Shown in pieces: positions 44,520 to 52,296 of a stretch of 52,296 bases of DNA. Below the pieces are notes generated by a model. It did no database searches and was not told the DNA's origin. It saw only the letters and a list, made by a program, of their open reading frames with translations. Both the position numbers and the translations under genes were made by a program. Within the stretch, counting starts at the first letter, position 1, and every line of letters starts with the position of its first letter. Source of the DNA: an uncultured Woeseiaceae bacterium (GTDB taxonomy: Bacteria > Pseudomonadota > Gammaproteobacteria > Steroidobacterales > Woeseiaceae); assembly GCA_905480215.1 (NCBI GenBank), contig CAJQPL010000045.1:1-52296 (forward strand), in the 5' to 3' direction.

Positions 44520-46766
44520 ATGTCAACGTTTTCACGAGTATCGATCGCATTCGCCATTTTGTTGTTTGGCAACCTGTCACAGGCAGCCAGCGAGCGCCCG
44601 CCACCGCCGGAAGACGTATTCCGCTACGTTGCATTCGATGCCGGTGACGCTTTTGAGCTCGATTGGGCGGCTATTGACGGCGCCTATATGTACCGTGATT
44701 CATTTGGCTTTTCCGTTGCCAGTGCGTCCATTCAATTAGGTACACCCGAACTGCCGCAAGGCAAAATTCATTCTGACCCGTTTCTCGGCGAGCAGGTTAT
44801 TTATCGCGACAGCTTTCTTATTCGCATTCCCTACTCTGTTATCGGTGATAAGCCGACATCCATTGACCTGACAATAGAGAGTCGCGGTTGTCTTGACACT
44901 GGCTTTTGCTATGCGCCGCAATCATGGATTGAGAATATTCAACTAGCCGCAGCAGAACCTCGGCAGAAGCAGCTCAAATTTGGCAGCGTTGGCAGCTCGT
45001 CAGAAGACCAGCCATTACCAGCGGACGAAGTTTTCATTCCGGATGCGTTTGCGGTTGATGGCAACACAATCGAGTTCGGTATTCGCATACTGCCCGGTTA
45101 CTACATTTACAAAAGCAAAATTGCTGTTCGTTCCTTGAATGAAAACGCCAAAGCCGGCCAACTCGACTTGCCAAAGGGCAAACAGAAAACTGACGAGTGG
45201 CTTGGAGAACAAGAAGTATATTTTGACGAAGTCTTCGGCAAAGTCTCGATCGCTCGCGCAACACCGGAGACCATGGAGCTTGCTATTGAGCTCAGTTATC
45301 AGGGTTGTAAGGTAGATGGCATCTGCTATCTGCCGCAAACCCGAACATTGCTCGTCAGCCTGCCAGAAGCCGGCACAATAACGGACCTTCCGAAAGATAG
45401 TGATGCCAATGCACCGGTTTCGGAGCAAGCTCGACTCGCGCAAATAATCACTGACTCAAGTATTTGGGTTGCGGCTGGATTGTTCTTCCTTGCCGGACTT
45501 GGCCTCGCCTTTACGCCTTGCGTACTGCCTATGGTGCCTATTCTCTCCGGCATCATTGCCGGCGAAGGCGACGACGTCAGTCCGATGCGCGGATTCATGC
45601 TGGCGCTGAGCTACGTAATGGGTATGGCAATTATCTATACCCTCGCGGGCGTGGCGGCGGCAGCCGCAGGCCTGCAATTGCAGGCGACGTTTAATCAGCC
45701 CTGGATTCTGATTCTATTCTCAGGTTTGTTTGTAGTTCTCGCGCTCGGCATGTTCGGTGCCTACGACATGCAGATGCCAAGCGGAATACAAAGCAAGCTC
45801 TCCAGCATCAGCGGCAACCAAAGAAGCGGTACGACGATCGGTGCTTTTGTCATGGGAGCTTTGTCCGCACTGATCGTTACCGCTTGTGTAGCACCTGCGC
45901 TAATTGCTGCACTCACAGTCATTGCACAAACAGGTGACATGTTGCGTGGCGGCAGCGCCTTATTCGCCATGAGCCTCGGTATGGGAGCGCCGCTGCTCGC
46001 CGTCGGTGCCGCACAAGGAAAGCTATTGCCAAAGGCCGGCGTCTGGATGATCGTCGTCAAGAACGCATTTGGTTTCATGATGCTCGGTCTCGCAGTCTGG
46101 ATGTTGTCGAGAATTTTGCCGGGCACGGTGACGATGCTGCTTTGGGCAGTACTGATATTCATGACCGGCGTCTTCATGGGCGGCCTGACAACCTTAGGCA
46201 GCGATTCGAATGTCACGCAAAAACTGGGTAAAGGCTTTGGTTTCCTGGCCATCATCTACGGCATCATTTTACTGCTCGGCTCACTAACCGGTGGCAGCAA
46301 CCCATTGAAACCGCTTGCCAGTATCAACCTCGCTGGTGGAGGCGCAATGCTCGCTGAGGCGGAACACGAATTACCATTTCAACGCATCAAGTCAAGCGAC
46401 GATCTTGATCGTGAAGTCGCGGCGGCGGCCGCAAATGGTCAATCGGTATTTTTGGATTTCTACGCAGACTGGTGTGTATCGTGCCTCGAGATGGAGGCCT
46501 ATACGTTCACGGATGCCGACGTTCAAGACGCGCTTTCAAACACCGTATGGCTGCAAGCAGATGTCACCGCTAACGACGAGATCGATCAGGTTCTCCTCAA
46601 GCGCTTTGGTGTTTTTGGTCCTCCGACCATAATATTTTTCGGTGCAGATGGTCAGCAACGTCAGGGCTACGAGGTTGTCGGCTACATGAAGGCAGCAGAG
46701 TTCGCGGCACATGTCCGACAAGCCGTCTCGATATCGGATAACATATCGGCTCAGGTTTCCAGATAA
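44520..46766 (+). CDS. dsbD: thiol:disulfide interchange protein DsbD, duplicated alpha domain
   Basis: A DsbD of 748 aa, against about 565 for the E. coli protein. After a signal peptide it has two successive DsbD-alpha-like periplasmic domains. The first (about 25-150) has the Cys pair GCLDTGFCYAPQSW; the second (about 165-290) has GCKVDGICYLPQTRTL. The membrane domain (about 310-590) carries Cys334 (TPCVLP) and Cys456 (TACVAP). The C-terminal thioredoxin-like gamma domain has DWCVSC with Cys652 and Cys655. It carries electrons from cytoplasmic thioredoxin to periplasmic thiol proteins. A TlpA-like partner follows directly. Confidence 0.93.
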   Translation: MSTFSRVSIAFAILLFGNLSQAASERPPPPEDVFRYVAFDAGDAFELDWAAIDGAYMYRDSFGFSVASASIQLGTPELPQGKIHSDPFLGEQVIYRDSFLIRIPYSVIGDKPTSIDLTIESRGCLDTGFCYAPQSWIENIQLAAAEPRQKQLKFGSVGSSSEDQPLPADEVFIPDAFAVDGNTIEFGIRILPGYYIYKSKIAVRSLNENAKAGQLDLPKGKQKTDEWLGEQEVYFDEVFGKVSIARATPETMELAIELSYQGCKVDGICYLPQTRTLLVSLPEAGTITDLPKDSDANAPVSEQARLAQIITDSSIWVAAGLFFLAGLGLAFTPCVLPMVPILSGIIAGEGDDVSPMRGFMLALSYVMGMAIIYTLAGVAAAAAGLQLQATFNQPWILILFSGLFVVLALGMFGAYDMQMPSGIQSKLSSISGNQRSGTTIGAFVMGALSALIVTACVAPALIAALTVIAQTGDMLRGGSALFAMSLGMGAPLLAVGAAQGKLLPKAGVWMIVVKNAFGFMMLGLAVWMLSRILPGTVTMLLWAVLIFMTGVFMGGLTTLGSDSNVTQKLGKGFGFLAIIYGIILLLGSLTGGSNPLKPLASINLAGGGAMLAEAEHELPFQRIKSSDDLDREVAAAAANGQSVFLDFYADWCVSCLEMEAYTFTDADVQDALSNTVWLQADVTANDEIDQVLLKRFGVFGPPTIIFFGADGQQRQGYEVVGYMKAAEFAAHVRQAVSISDNISAQVSR

Positions 46767-46777
46767 GCAGGTTTGGT

Positions 46778-47395
46778 TTGCCCCGAGTATTTCTGATTTT
46801 CGTCGCTGCGCTGGTCGCGTTAATGGCCGGCGCTTTGTTTTATGCTGCCCGCATACCGGTGCAGGTCGAGGCGAACACAGCAGCAGAGCCGCAAACGATC
46901 GCACCACCAGCGCCCATTGAAGTCGTAACGCATCCATCGTTTGCGATGCCGGACGTGAATGGCACCGTAAGAGACTCCTCGGAATGGGACGGCAAAAATC
47001 GAATCCTGAACTTTTGGGCAACCTGGTGTGCCCCCTGCCGCCGCGAAATCCCAATGCTCAAAGCGTTTCAGGACGAGCAGTCCGGCAACGGCTTCCAGGT
47101 TATCGGCATTGCTGTCGACTATGCGGAAGAAGTCGCGCGATACGCACAGGAAGTGGAGTTCAATTATCCCGTTCTTGTTGGAGAGCAGGATGCTATGGCG
47201 CTGGCAGAGTCCTCGGGAATCTATTTCGTCGGGCTGCCATTCACAATGTTCATTGCCGCAGATGGTGAGTATGTCGGCGCCTTTGTCGGTGAATTGCACC
47301 AGACCCATCTCGACACCGTGGTTGATGTTATGACCCGCCTGGATCGAGCTGAGCTCAGCAAGGATGAAGCCAAAGACGCGCTCGCACGACTCTAG
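46778..47395 (+). CDS. TlpA/ResA-like thioredoxin-fold protein
   Basis: A membrane-anchored periplasmic thioredoxin of 205 aa. An N-terminal anchor (VFLIFVAALVALMAGALFY) is followed by a linker and a thioredoxin fold with active site WCAPC (LNFWATWCAPCRREIPML) and cis-Pro in VGLPFTMFI. The start is TTG, eleven bases after dsbD. A role in reducing cytochrome c apoprotein cysteines or other periplasmic thiols, with DsbD as donor, is likely from the linkage. Confidence 0.88.
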   Translation: MPRVFLIFVAALVALMAGALFYAARIPVQVEANTAAEPQTIAPPAPIEVVTHPSFAMPDVNGTVRDSSEWDGKNRILNFWATWCAPCRREIPMLKAFQDEQSGNGFQVIGIAVDYAEEVARYAQEVEFNYPVLVGEQDAMALAESSGIYFVGLPFTMFIAADGEYVGAFVGELHQTHLDTVVDVMTRLDRAELSKDEAKDALARL

Positions 47396-47488
47396 GCCGC
47401 ATACAAGATTTGCGAATGTTGTAGCAAAACCGTGAAAAACCGTTAGAATTGTTGCCATCTTCGTCTATCTGGCAGCGAACACCTAGAA

Positions 47489-47938
47489 ATGTCCTCTTTT
47501 TTGCTCTTAAACGGCCCCAACCTGAACTTGCTCGGCTCACGAGAACCCGAGGTTTATGGCGCAACGCGACTGCCAGACATAGAGGCGAAGTGCGTAGCCA
47601 CTGCAAATGCTCTTGGCCATGATATTGAGTGCTTCCAAAGCAATGCTGAACACGACCTCATTGACCGGGTGCAGCAAGCGGCCACAGATGGGGTCGAATT
47701 TATCATTCTGAATCCGGGTGGATTCACACATACCAGCGTCGCCTTGCGTGATGCCTTTTTAGCCGTTCAGATTCCCTTTATCGAAATTCACCTCAGCAAT
47801 ACCTTTGCTCGCGAGGAATTTCGACACAACAGCTACTTCAGTGATATCGCGAGCAGCTGCCTGTTTGGGTTCGGAGCGTACGGCTACGAACTGGCAATAC
47901 AGGCCGCCGACCAAAACATTAAGAATGCCAAAGTTTAA
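47489..47938 (+). CDS. aroQ: type II 3-dehydroquinate dehydratase
   Basis: An enzyme of 149 aa in the shikimate pathway. [19 protein letters not shown] holds the active-site Tyr, [15 protein letters not shown] and PFIEIHLSN are signatures, and REEFRHNSY contains the catalytic His region. It is commonly located just before accB, as here (16-bp gap). Confidence 0.97.
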   Translation: MSSFLLLNGPNLNLLGSREPEVYGATRLPDIEAKCVATANALGHDIECFQSNAEHDLIDRVQQAATDGVEFIILNPGGFTHTSVALRDAFLAVQIPFIEIHLSNTFAREEFRHNSYFSDIASSCLFGFGAYGYELAIQAADQNIKNAKV

Positions 47939-47954
47939 TAATGGATAAGAAACG

Positions 47955-48431
47955 ATGGATATTAGAAAAGTAAAAAAACTCATAGAGCTTCTGGACGAAT
48001 CCGGCATAGCCGAGATCGAAATTACCGAGGGTGAGGAATCGGTTCGCATCAGTCGCTATTCGCAGAATGCGCCTGTCGTGGCAGCCCCTGCCATAGTGAC
48101 GGCACAACCGGCAGCGACTCCAGTTGCCGCACCGCTTGCGGCAACCCCGCTTGCGGCCGCGCCTGTCGAAGCAGAAGAGGACGGCTTTGAAGTAACCGCA
48201 CCCATGGTCGGTACTTTTTATGCCGCCTCCTCGCCCGGTGCTGCGCCCTATGTGCAAGTTGGCGACCGCGTGAGCGAAGGCGACACGCTATGCATTATTG
48301 AAGCAATGAAGATGATGAATCAGATTGAAGCCGATATTTCCGGCGTGGTGAAATCTATCCGCCTGCAAAGTGGCGAACCAGTTGAATACGGTCAGACTCT
48401 GATCGTTATTGAACAACGACAGAACGACTAA
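47955..48431 (+). CDS. accB: biotin carboxyl carrier protein of acetyl-CoA carboxylase
   Basis: A BCCP of 158 aa. The N-terminal domain ([22 protein letters not shown]) is joined by an Ala/Pro-rich linker (about 60-80) to the biotinyl domain. EAMKMMN carries the biotin lysine at residue 119. The thumb loop is present ([17 protein letters not shown]). It is in an operon with accC. Confidence 0.97.
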   Translation: MDIRKVKKLIELLDESGIAEIEITEGEESVRISRYSQNAPVVAAPAIVTAQPAATPVAAPLAATPLAAAPVEAEEDGFEVTAPMVGTFYAASSPGAAPYVQVGDRVSEGDTLCIIEAMKMMNQIEADISGVVKSIRLQSGEPVEYGQTLIVIEQRQND

Positions 48432-48445
48432 GCGAGCAACCAGAC

Positions 48446-49789
48446 ATGCTCGAGAAAATCGTAATAGCCAATCGCGGCGAAATTGCACTTCGCGTGCTAC
48501 GCGCGTGCCGAGAGATGGGCATCAAAACGGTCGCTGTGCATTCGACGGCTGACAATAACCTCAAGCACGTTCTGCTGGCCGACGAGACTGTATGCATCGG
48601 CCCGCCGCAATCGGTCGACAGTTACCTGAATATGCCGGCGATTATCAGCGCGGCAGAGGTCACTGACGCCACCGGCATTCATCCTGGCTATGGCTTTCTC
48701 TCCGAGAACGCTGACTTTGCTGAACGCGTTGAATCCAGCGGCTTCACTTTTATCGGCCCAAAATCCAGCGCTATTCGGCTTATGGGTGACAAGGTTTCAG
48801 CGATCGCGGCGATGAAAAAAGCCGGCGTACCCTGCGTGCCAGGGTCGGATGGCCCACTGGGTGAAGATGCAGATGAGAATATGCGCATCGCCAGGGAAAT
48901 CGGCTACCCAATTATCATCAAGGCCTCCGGCGGCGGCGGCGGACGCGGCATGCGCGTTGTTCATGCTGAAGCGTCATTGATCGCTGCCATCACGGTGACA
49001 AAAGCAGAGGCACGAGCGGCATTTAATAACGACGTGGTTTACATGGAGAAATTCCTGGAACAGCCACGCCACGTTGAGTTTCAAATTCTGGCGGACACAC
49101 ACGGCAATGCAATCCATCTCGGTGAGCGCGACTGCTCAATGCAACGTCGCCATCAAAAGGTAATCGAAGAAGCGCCTGCTCCAGGGATAACAGAAGAGCA
49201 AAGGAACCGTATCGGCGAGCGCTGCGTGCAGGCTTGTAAAGACATGGGCTACCGCAGCGCTGGCACATTCGAATTTCTGTATGAAAACGATGAGTTTTAT
49301 TTCATAGAAATGAACACCCGCTTACAAGTAGAGCATCCAGTCACCGAGATGATTACTGGCGTCGACATAGTCCGCGAACAACTGCGAATTGCGAGTGGCG
49401 AAAAGCTCAGTTACACGCAAGAACAAATAATTTTTCAGGGCCACGCTATCGAGTGTCGCGTGAACGCGGAAGACCCCAAGACATTCATGCCATCACCGGG
49501 TCTGGTAACTTTGTGGCACCCGCCAGGTGGTCCAGGCATTCGTGTTGAAAGCCATATGTACAGTGGTTACAAAGTTCCTCCCTATTACGATTCGATGATC
49601 GGCAAGATCATTGCGCACGGCGAATCTCGCGAAGCCGCATTTGCACGTATGAAAAACGCGCTTAGCGAGGTAGTTATTGAGGGCATTAAGACCAACGTTC
49701 CGCTGCATCAGGAAATTTTTCAACACGCCGCTTTTCAAGCGGGCGGGACGGATATTCACTACCTTGAGAAGCGTCTCGGCCTAACCTGA
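48446..49789 (+). CDS. accC: biotin carboxylase of acetyl-CoA carboxylase
   Basis: A protein of 447 aa, the usual length. It starts [24 protein letters not shown], carries the ATP-grasp glycine loop [12 protein letters not shown], and has [18 protein letters not shown]. It carboxylates biotin on BCCP using bicarbonate and ATP, the first step of fatty-acid synthesis. Confidence 0.98.
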   Translation: MLEKIVIANRGEIALRVLRACREMGIKTVAVHSTADNNLKHVLLADETVCIGPPQSVDSYLNMPAIISAAEVTDATGIHPGYGFLSENADFAERVESSGFTFIGPKSSAIRLMGDKVSAIAAMKKAGVPCVPGSDGPLGEDADENMRIAREIGYPIIIKASGGGGGRGMRVVHAEASLIAAITVTKAEARAAFNNDVVYMEKFLEQPRHVEFQILADTHGNAIHLGERDCSMQRRHQKVIEEAPAPGITEEQRNRIGERCVQACKDMGYRSAGTFEFLYENDEFYFIEMNTRLQVEHPVTEMITGVDIVREQLRIASGEKLSYTQEQIIFQGHAIECRVNAEDPKTFMPSPGLVTLWHPPGGPGIRVESHMYSGYKVPPYYDSMIGKIIAHGESREAAFARMKNALSEVVIEGIKTNVPLHQEIFQHAAFQAGGTDIHYLEKRLGLT

Positions 49790-49806
49790 TTCGGAGTAGC
49801 GCGAGC

Positions 49807-50709
49807 GTGGCATGGCGTCAGTTTATAATGCGTCTCGACGCACTTGAAGTCGATACAGTCGAGGCGATCTTCGAGCGTTGCGGAGCCAGCTCGGTAACAT
49901 TTCTGGATGCAGGCGACGACCCGGTACTCGAACCCGGTCCCGGCGAGACACCGCTGTGGACGGATACGACCATCACAGGCTTGTTCGCACTCGACATTGA
50001 TCTCGGCCACCTCGAGGCGACTCTGATTTCAGAGCTCGGCCTCAGCACCCTGCCCGCACATCACATCGAAGATCTGGAAGACCGGGCGTGGGAACGTGAA
50101 TGGTTAAAAGATTTCGGGCCGATGCAATTCGGCCGCCACCTCTGGATCGTCCCAAAAGGCACGCAGCACCCGTCTGTCGATGATGTAGTGATACACCTTG
50201 ATCCGGGCCTTGCCTTCGGCACCGGGACGCACGCCACCACTGCGTTGTGCCTGGAATGGCTTGATGGCCAGACTCTTAAGGACAAGACCTTACTCGACTA
50301 TGGCTGCGGATCAGGCGTTCTGGGCATCGCGGGGCTCAAATTGGGCTGTTCCTCGGCCGTCGGCATGGATATTGACCCACAGGCTGTAATTGCGACGCGA
50401 CAAAACGCCGACAACAACGAAATCGGCGAAAAGCTGCGGGTTTGTGGCGCGGCGGACGAAATTGAGGGCGATTTCGACGTTGTCGTTGCCAATATCCTTG
50501 CTGGACCACTTGTCCAGTTTGCAGATTCCATCACATTAACGCTCAGAAGGGGCGGTATGCTTGCCTTGTCCGGCGTATTATGTGAACAAGCCGATGACGT
50601 TATGGCAGCTTACGAACCCTGGATTGACTTTGAATCCCCGGTGTTCAAGAAACAGGACGGCCAAATTTGGTCGAGATTGACTGGAAAACGGAGAGCGGAA
50701 CGGCGTTAG
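49807..50709 (+). CDS. prmA: ribosomal protein L11 methyltransferase
   Basis: A PrmA of 300 aa. The N-terminal substrate-recognition domain includes WEREWLKDFGPMQFG. The SAM motif LDYGCGSGVLGIAGLKLG and the DVVVANILAGPL catalytic region follow. The FGTGTHATTALCLEWL segment is a family hallmark. The start is GTG behind GGAG. It trimethylates lysines of L11. Confidence 0.96.
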   Translation: MAWRQFIMRLDALEVDTVEAIFERCGASSVTFLDAGDDPVLEPGPGETPLWTDTTITGLFALDIDLGHLEATLISELGLSTLPAHHIEDLEDRAWEREWLKDFGPMQFGRHLWIVPKGTQHPSVDDVVIHLDPGLAFGTGTHATTALCLEWLDGQTLKDKTLLDYGCGSGVLGIAGLKLGCSSAVGMDIDPQAVIATRQNADNNEIGEKLRVCGAADEIEGDFDVVVANILAGPLVQFADSITLTLRRGGMLALSGVLCEQADDVMAAYEPWIDFESPVFKKQDGQIWSRLTGKRRAERR

Positions 50710-50732
50710 TACAAGCCCTGTAGACAAGTTCG

Positions 50733-52296
50733 ATGTATACCCAATGCCCAGATTGCGGAATCGCATTTAGAGTAACCGCTGATGTTCTGAAGCAGGCCGC
50801 CGGCATGGTGCGCTGTGGTGGATGCCGCAGCGCATTCAACGCGTTGTCTTTCCTCTCTGAATCGATGCCCAAACAAGCGGCCGCCATCAATACGAACGCC
50901 GCCGTCCCCGAACTAACACCCGAAATAATTGAAACAGATAGCAGCCCACCACACGCCATTTCAGCTGCACAAAGCGCGGCGCTACTCAAAACGCTGGACG
51001 AGCTGGCCGGATCAGACATTCGTATTGAAGATACGGGTGTTGAATGGCGAGTGCTCGATGATGACGAGTCGTCCGCGCCGGCGAATAATGTAAATGCGTC
51101 CGCAGCCGGCAACGTGGCATCGGATTTTGACGCACCGTTAGAATTCGCCGTCATGAGCGTTGACGAACCATTGGACGCCTCCGAAACACCGGTTGACGAA
51201 TTCCTCACCAGCACTCCGGAGGTCATCGATTCGCCCGAGATATTCGATGAAGATGCCAATGCTCTCGGCAGCACACCAGTCGATGAATTGCGTTTCGACG
51301 ATAATACGCCACTGCCCGATGACTTTGACCTCGACAACGAATCCTCATACGTCACGCCGCCGACGCCCGAACCCGTAATCGAAACTCAGCCTGCGCCTGC
51401 GCCACGGACCGAGTTCGAATTGAGTGCGCCGGAAGAGTGGTCTGACATCCTCGACGAGTTCGAGAATGTCGGAGCGGAGTTTGCGGCGCTCAGCGAAGCA
51501 CTGCCTGATACCGAAAACTCGGCGGAAGAAGAATTAGATGAGGAAAATATTGCCTCTGAGATAGCGTATGAAGCTAATGAAATCCTGGATATGGATACTC
51601 AGTTCGCGTTGCAGGCCGAGGCGATGGGTATCGATCTCAGCGGAATCAACAAGCTTGATAGTGAGCCCGCGGACGAATTAGCTGAAGTTGTCGAAGAGCG
51701 TCTGCATGACGAACTCGAAGCTGATTCAATAGCCGCTGCCGCAGATGATGAGGATCACCGCCGCGGCGAGGAACTCGATGAAGACACAATTGCCAGCGAT
51801 CTGGACACCGTAGTTGAGGCCGAACAAGACCCTCTAAGTGCACTAGAAGTTGTTGTCGACGACCTGTTTTCTGATCTGGACGAAAGCGCCGGAGACGAGC
51901 TGGGCTACGAGGTGGAAGAAGAAATCGAATACGAAGTTGACGACGGCGAAGCTGACAGCAACGAGGTAGAAGACGAGGACGACGAAGCTGACAGCGACGA
52001 GGTCGAAGTCGAAGACGACAAAGCTGACAGCGACGAGGTCGAAGTCGAGGACGACAAAGCTGACAGCGACGAGAGCGAAGTCGAGGACGACGAAGCTGAC
52101 AGCGACGAGAGCGAAGTCGAGGACGACAAAGCTGACAGCGACGAGAGCGAAGTCGAGGACGACAAAGCTGACAGCGACGAGAGCGAAGTCGAGGACGACA
52201 AAGCTGACAGCGACGAGAGCGAAGTCGAGGACGACGAAGCTGACAGCGACGAGAGCGAAGTCGAGGACGACGAAGCTGACAGCGACGAGAGCGAAG
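50733..52296 (+). CDS. zinc-ribbon protein, DUF3426 type, 3' truncated by window
   Basis: Open from the ATG at 50733 to the window end (521 codons visible). The N-terminus is an MJ0042-type zinc ribbon: Cys5, Cys8, Cys28 and Cys31 in CPDCGIAF and RCGGCRSAFNAL. The rest is extremely acidic and low in complexity, ending in a 12-residue repeat array. The position directly after prmA is that of the DUF3426 zinc-ribbon gene in Gammaproteobacteria. A membrane span and the DUF3426 domain would lie beyond the window; this is inference. The acidic middle is much longer than usual in the family. Confidence 0.8.
   Translation, partial: MYTQCPDCGIAFRVTADVLKQAAGMVRCGGCRSAFNALSFLSESMPKQAAAINTNAAVPELTPEIIETDSSPPHAISAAQSAALLKTLDELAGSDIRIEDTGVEWRVLDDDESSAPANNVNASAAGNVASDFDAPLEFAVMSVDEPLDASETPVDEFLTSTPEVIDSPEIFDEDANALGSTPVDELRFDDNTPLPDDFDLDNESSYVTPPTPEPVIETQPAPAPRTEFELSAPEEWSDILDEFENVGAEFAALSEALPDTENSAEEELDEENIASEIAYEANEILDMDTQFALQAEAMGIDLSGINKLDSEPADELAEVVEERLHDELEADSIAAAADDEDHRRGEELDEDTIASDLDTVVEAEQDPLSALEVVVDDLFSDLDESAGDELGYEVEEEIEYEVDDGEADSNEVEDEDDEADSDEVEVEDDKADSDEVEVEDDKADSDESEVEDDEADSDESEVEDDKADSDESEVEDDKADSDESEVEDDKADSDESEVEDDEADSDESEVEDDEADSDESE
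51948..52296 (+). repeat. 36-bp coding tandem repeat, 9 full units plus
   Basis: Units begin at 51948, 51984, 52020, 52056, 52092, 52128, 52164, 52200 and 52236. A tenth starts at 52272 and is cut by the window end. Each encodes (E/K)ADSDE(S/V)EVEDD in the frame of the zinc-ribbon gene. The first two units are the most diverged; the later ones differ mainly in the first codon, GAA or AAA. Confidence 0.95.

Noticed and set aside
50645-52201. Serine-rich minus-strand frames
   Set aside because: They are the antisense of the acidic zinc-ribbon gene; Asp/Glu codons read as Ser/Leu on the other strand.
51948-52296. CRISPR-like array
   Set aside because: The 36-bp units are directly adjacent with no spacers, and they are in frame with a long coding sequence.

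Overview
The window looks like a chromosomal segment of a free-living Gammaproteobacterium of medium G+C content. The gene order accB-accC-prmA-(zinc-ribbon/DUF3426 protein), preceded by aroQ and dsbD, is typical of that class. msrP-msrQ, groES-groEL, murI, folE, msrA and a 7Fe ferredoxin fit the same picture. The gene for an exported heme protein resembling the hydrazine synthase alpha subunit, next to DUF4266/DUF3570 genes, recalls marine sediment lineages such as Woeseia-like bacteria. That placement is inference from memory and was not tested.

Layout. 1-1.9 kb: a CAT-anticodon tRNA, an SDR oxidoreductase and a rhomboid protease. 1.9-4.2 kb: a LemA/DUF2207 membrane pair. 4.2-16.2 kb: the most unusual part, two divergent operons of exported proteins. 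Leftward genes encode a di-heme beta-propeller lipoprotein (HzsA-like), an SH3 plus beta-barrel protein, a beta-barrel lipoprotein, a DUF4266 lipoprotein ending in Cys-Gly-Cys-Asn, and a DUF3570 outer-membrane protein. Rightward genes encode a mono-heme protein with a planctomycete-cytochrome-like heme site, a di-heme LamG lipoprotein, and a twin-arginine-exported DUF1501-like protein. The shared 0.7 kb intergenic region holds a consensus-like sigma-54 (-24/-12) promoter for the rightward operon, and a strong terminator closes that operon. I read the set as one envelope-located redox system of unknown substrate.

16.2-33.4 kb: mixed metabolic and envelope genes. They include a zinc-ribbon methyltransferase, an esterase, fdxA, NUDIX and metallo-beta-lactamase hydrolases, a second rhomboid, two beta-propeller proteins, MscS, and a radical SAM gene directly behind an almost perfect LexA box. 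A TPR/TonB-C protein, msrA, folE, an M49-type peptidase lipoprotein and murI follow. 33.5-38.7 kb: leftward plsC-like, dksA-like and ileS genes. The ileS product is a type 2 enzyme whose signature motif reads GIHH instead of HIGH. 38.7-42 kb: an epoxide-hydrolase-like gene, a 0.7 kb A/T-rich gap, and msrPQ.

42-44.1 kb: groEL and groES, with a perfect CIRCE operator overlapping a sigma-70-like promoter. 44.5-52.3 kb: a DsbD with a duplicated N-terminal domain, a TlpA-like thioredoxin, aroQ, accB, accC, prmA, and a truncated zinc-ribbon protein. The last of these runs off the window inside an acidic array of 36-bp repeats.
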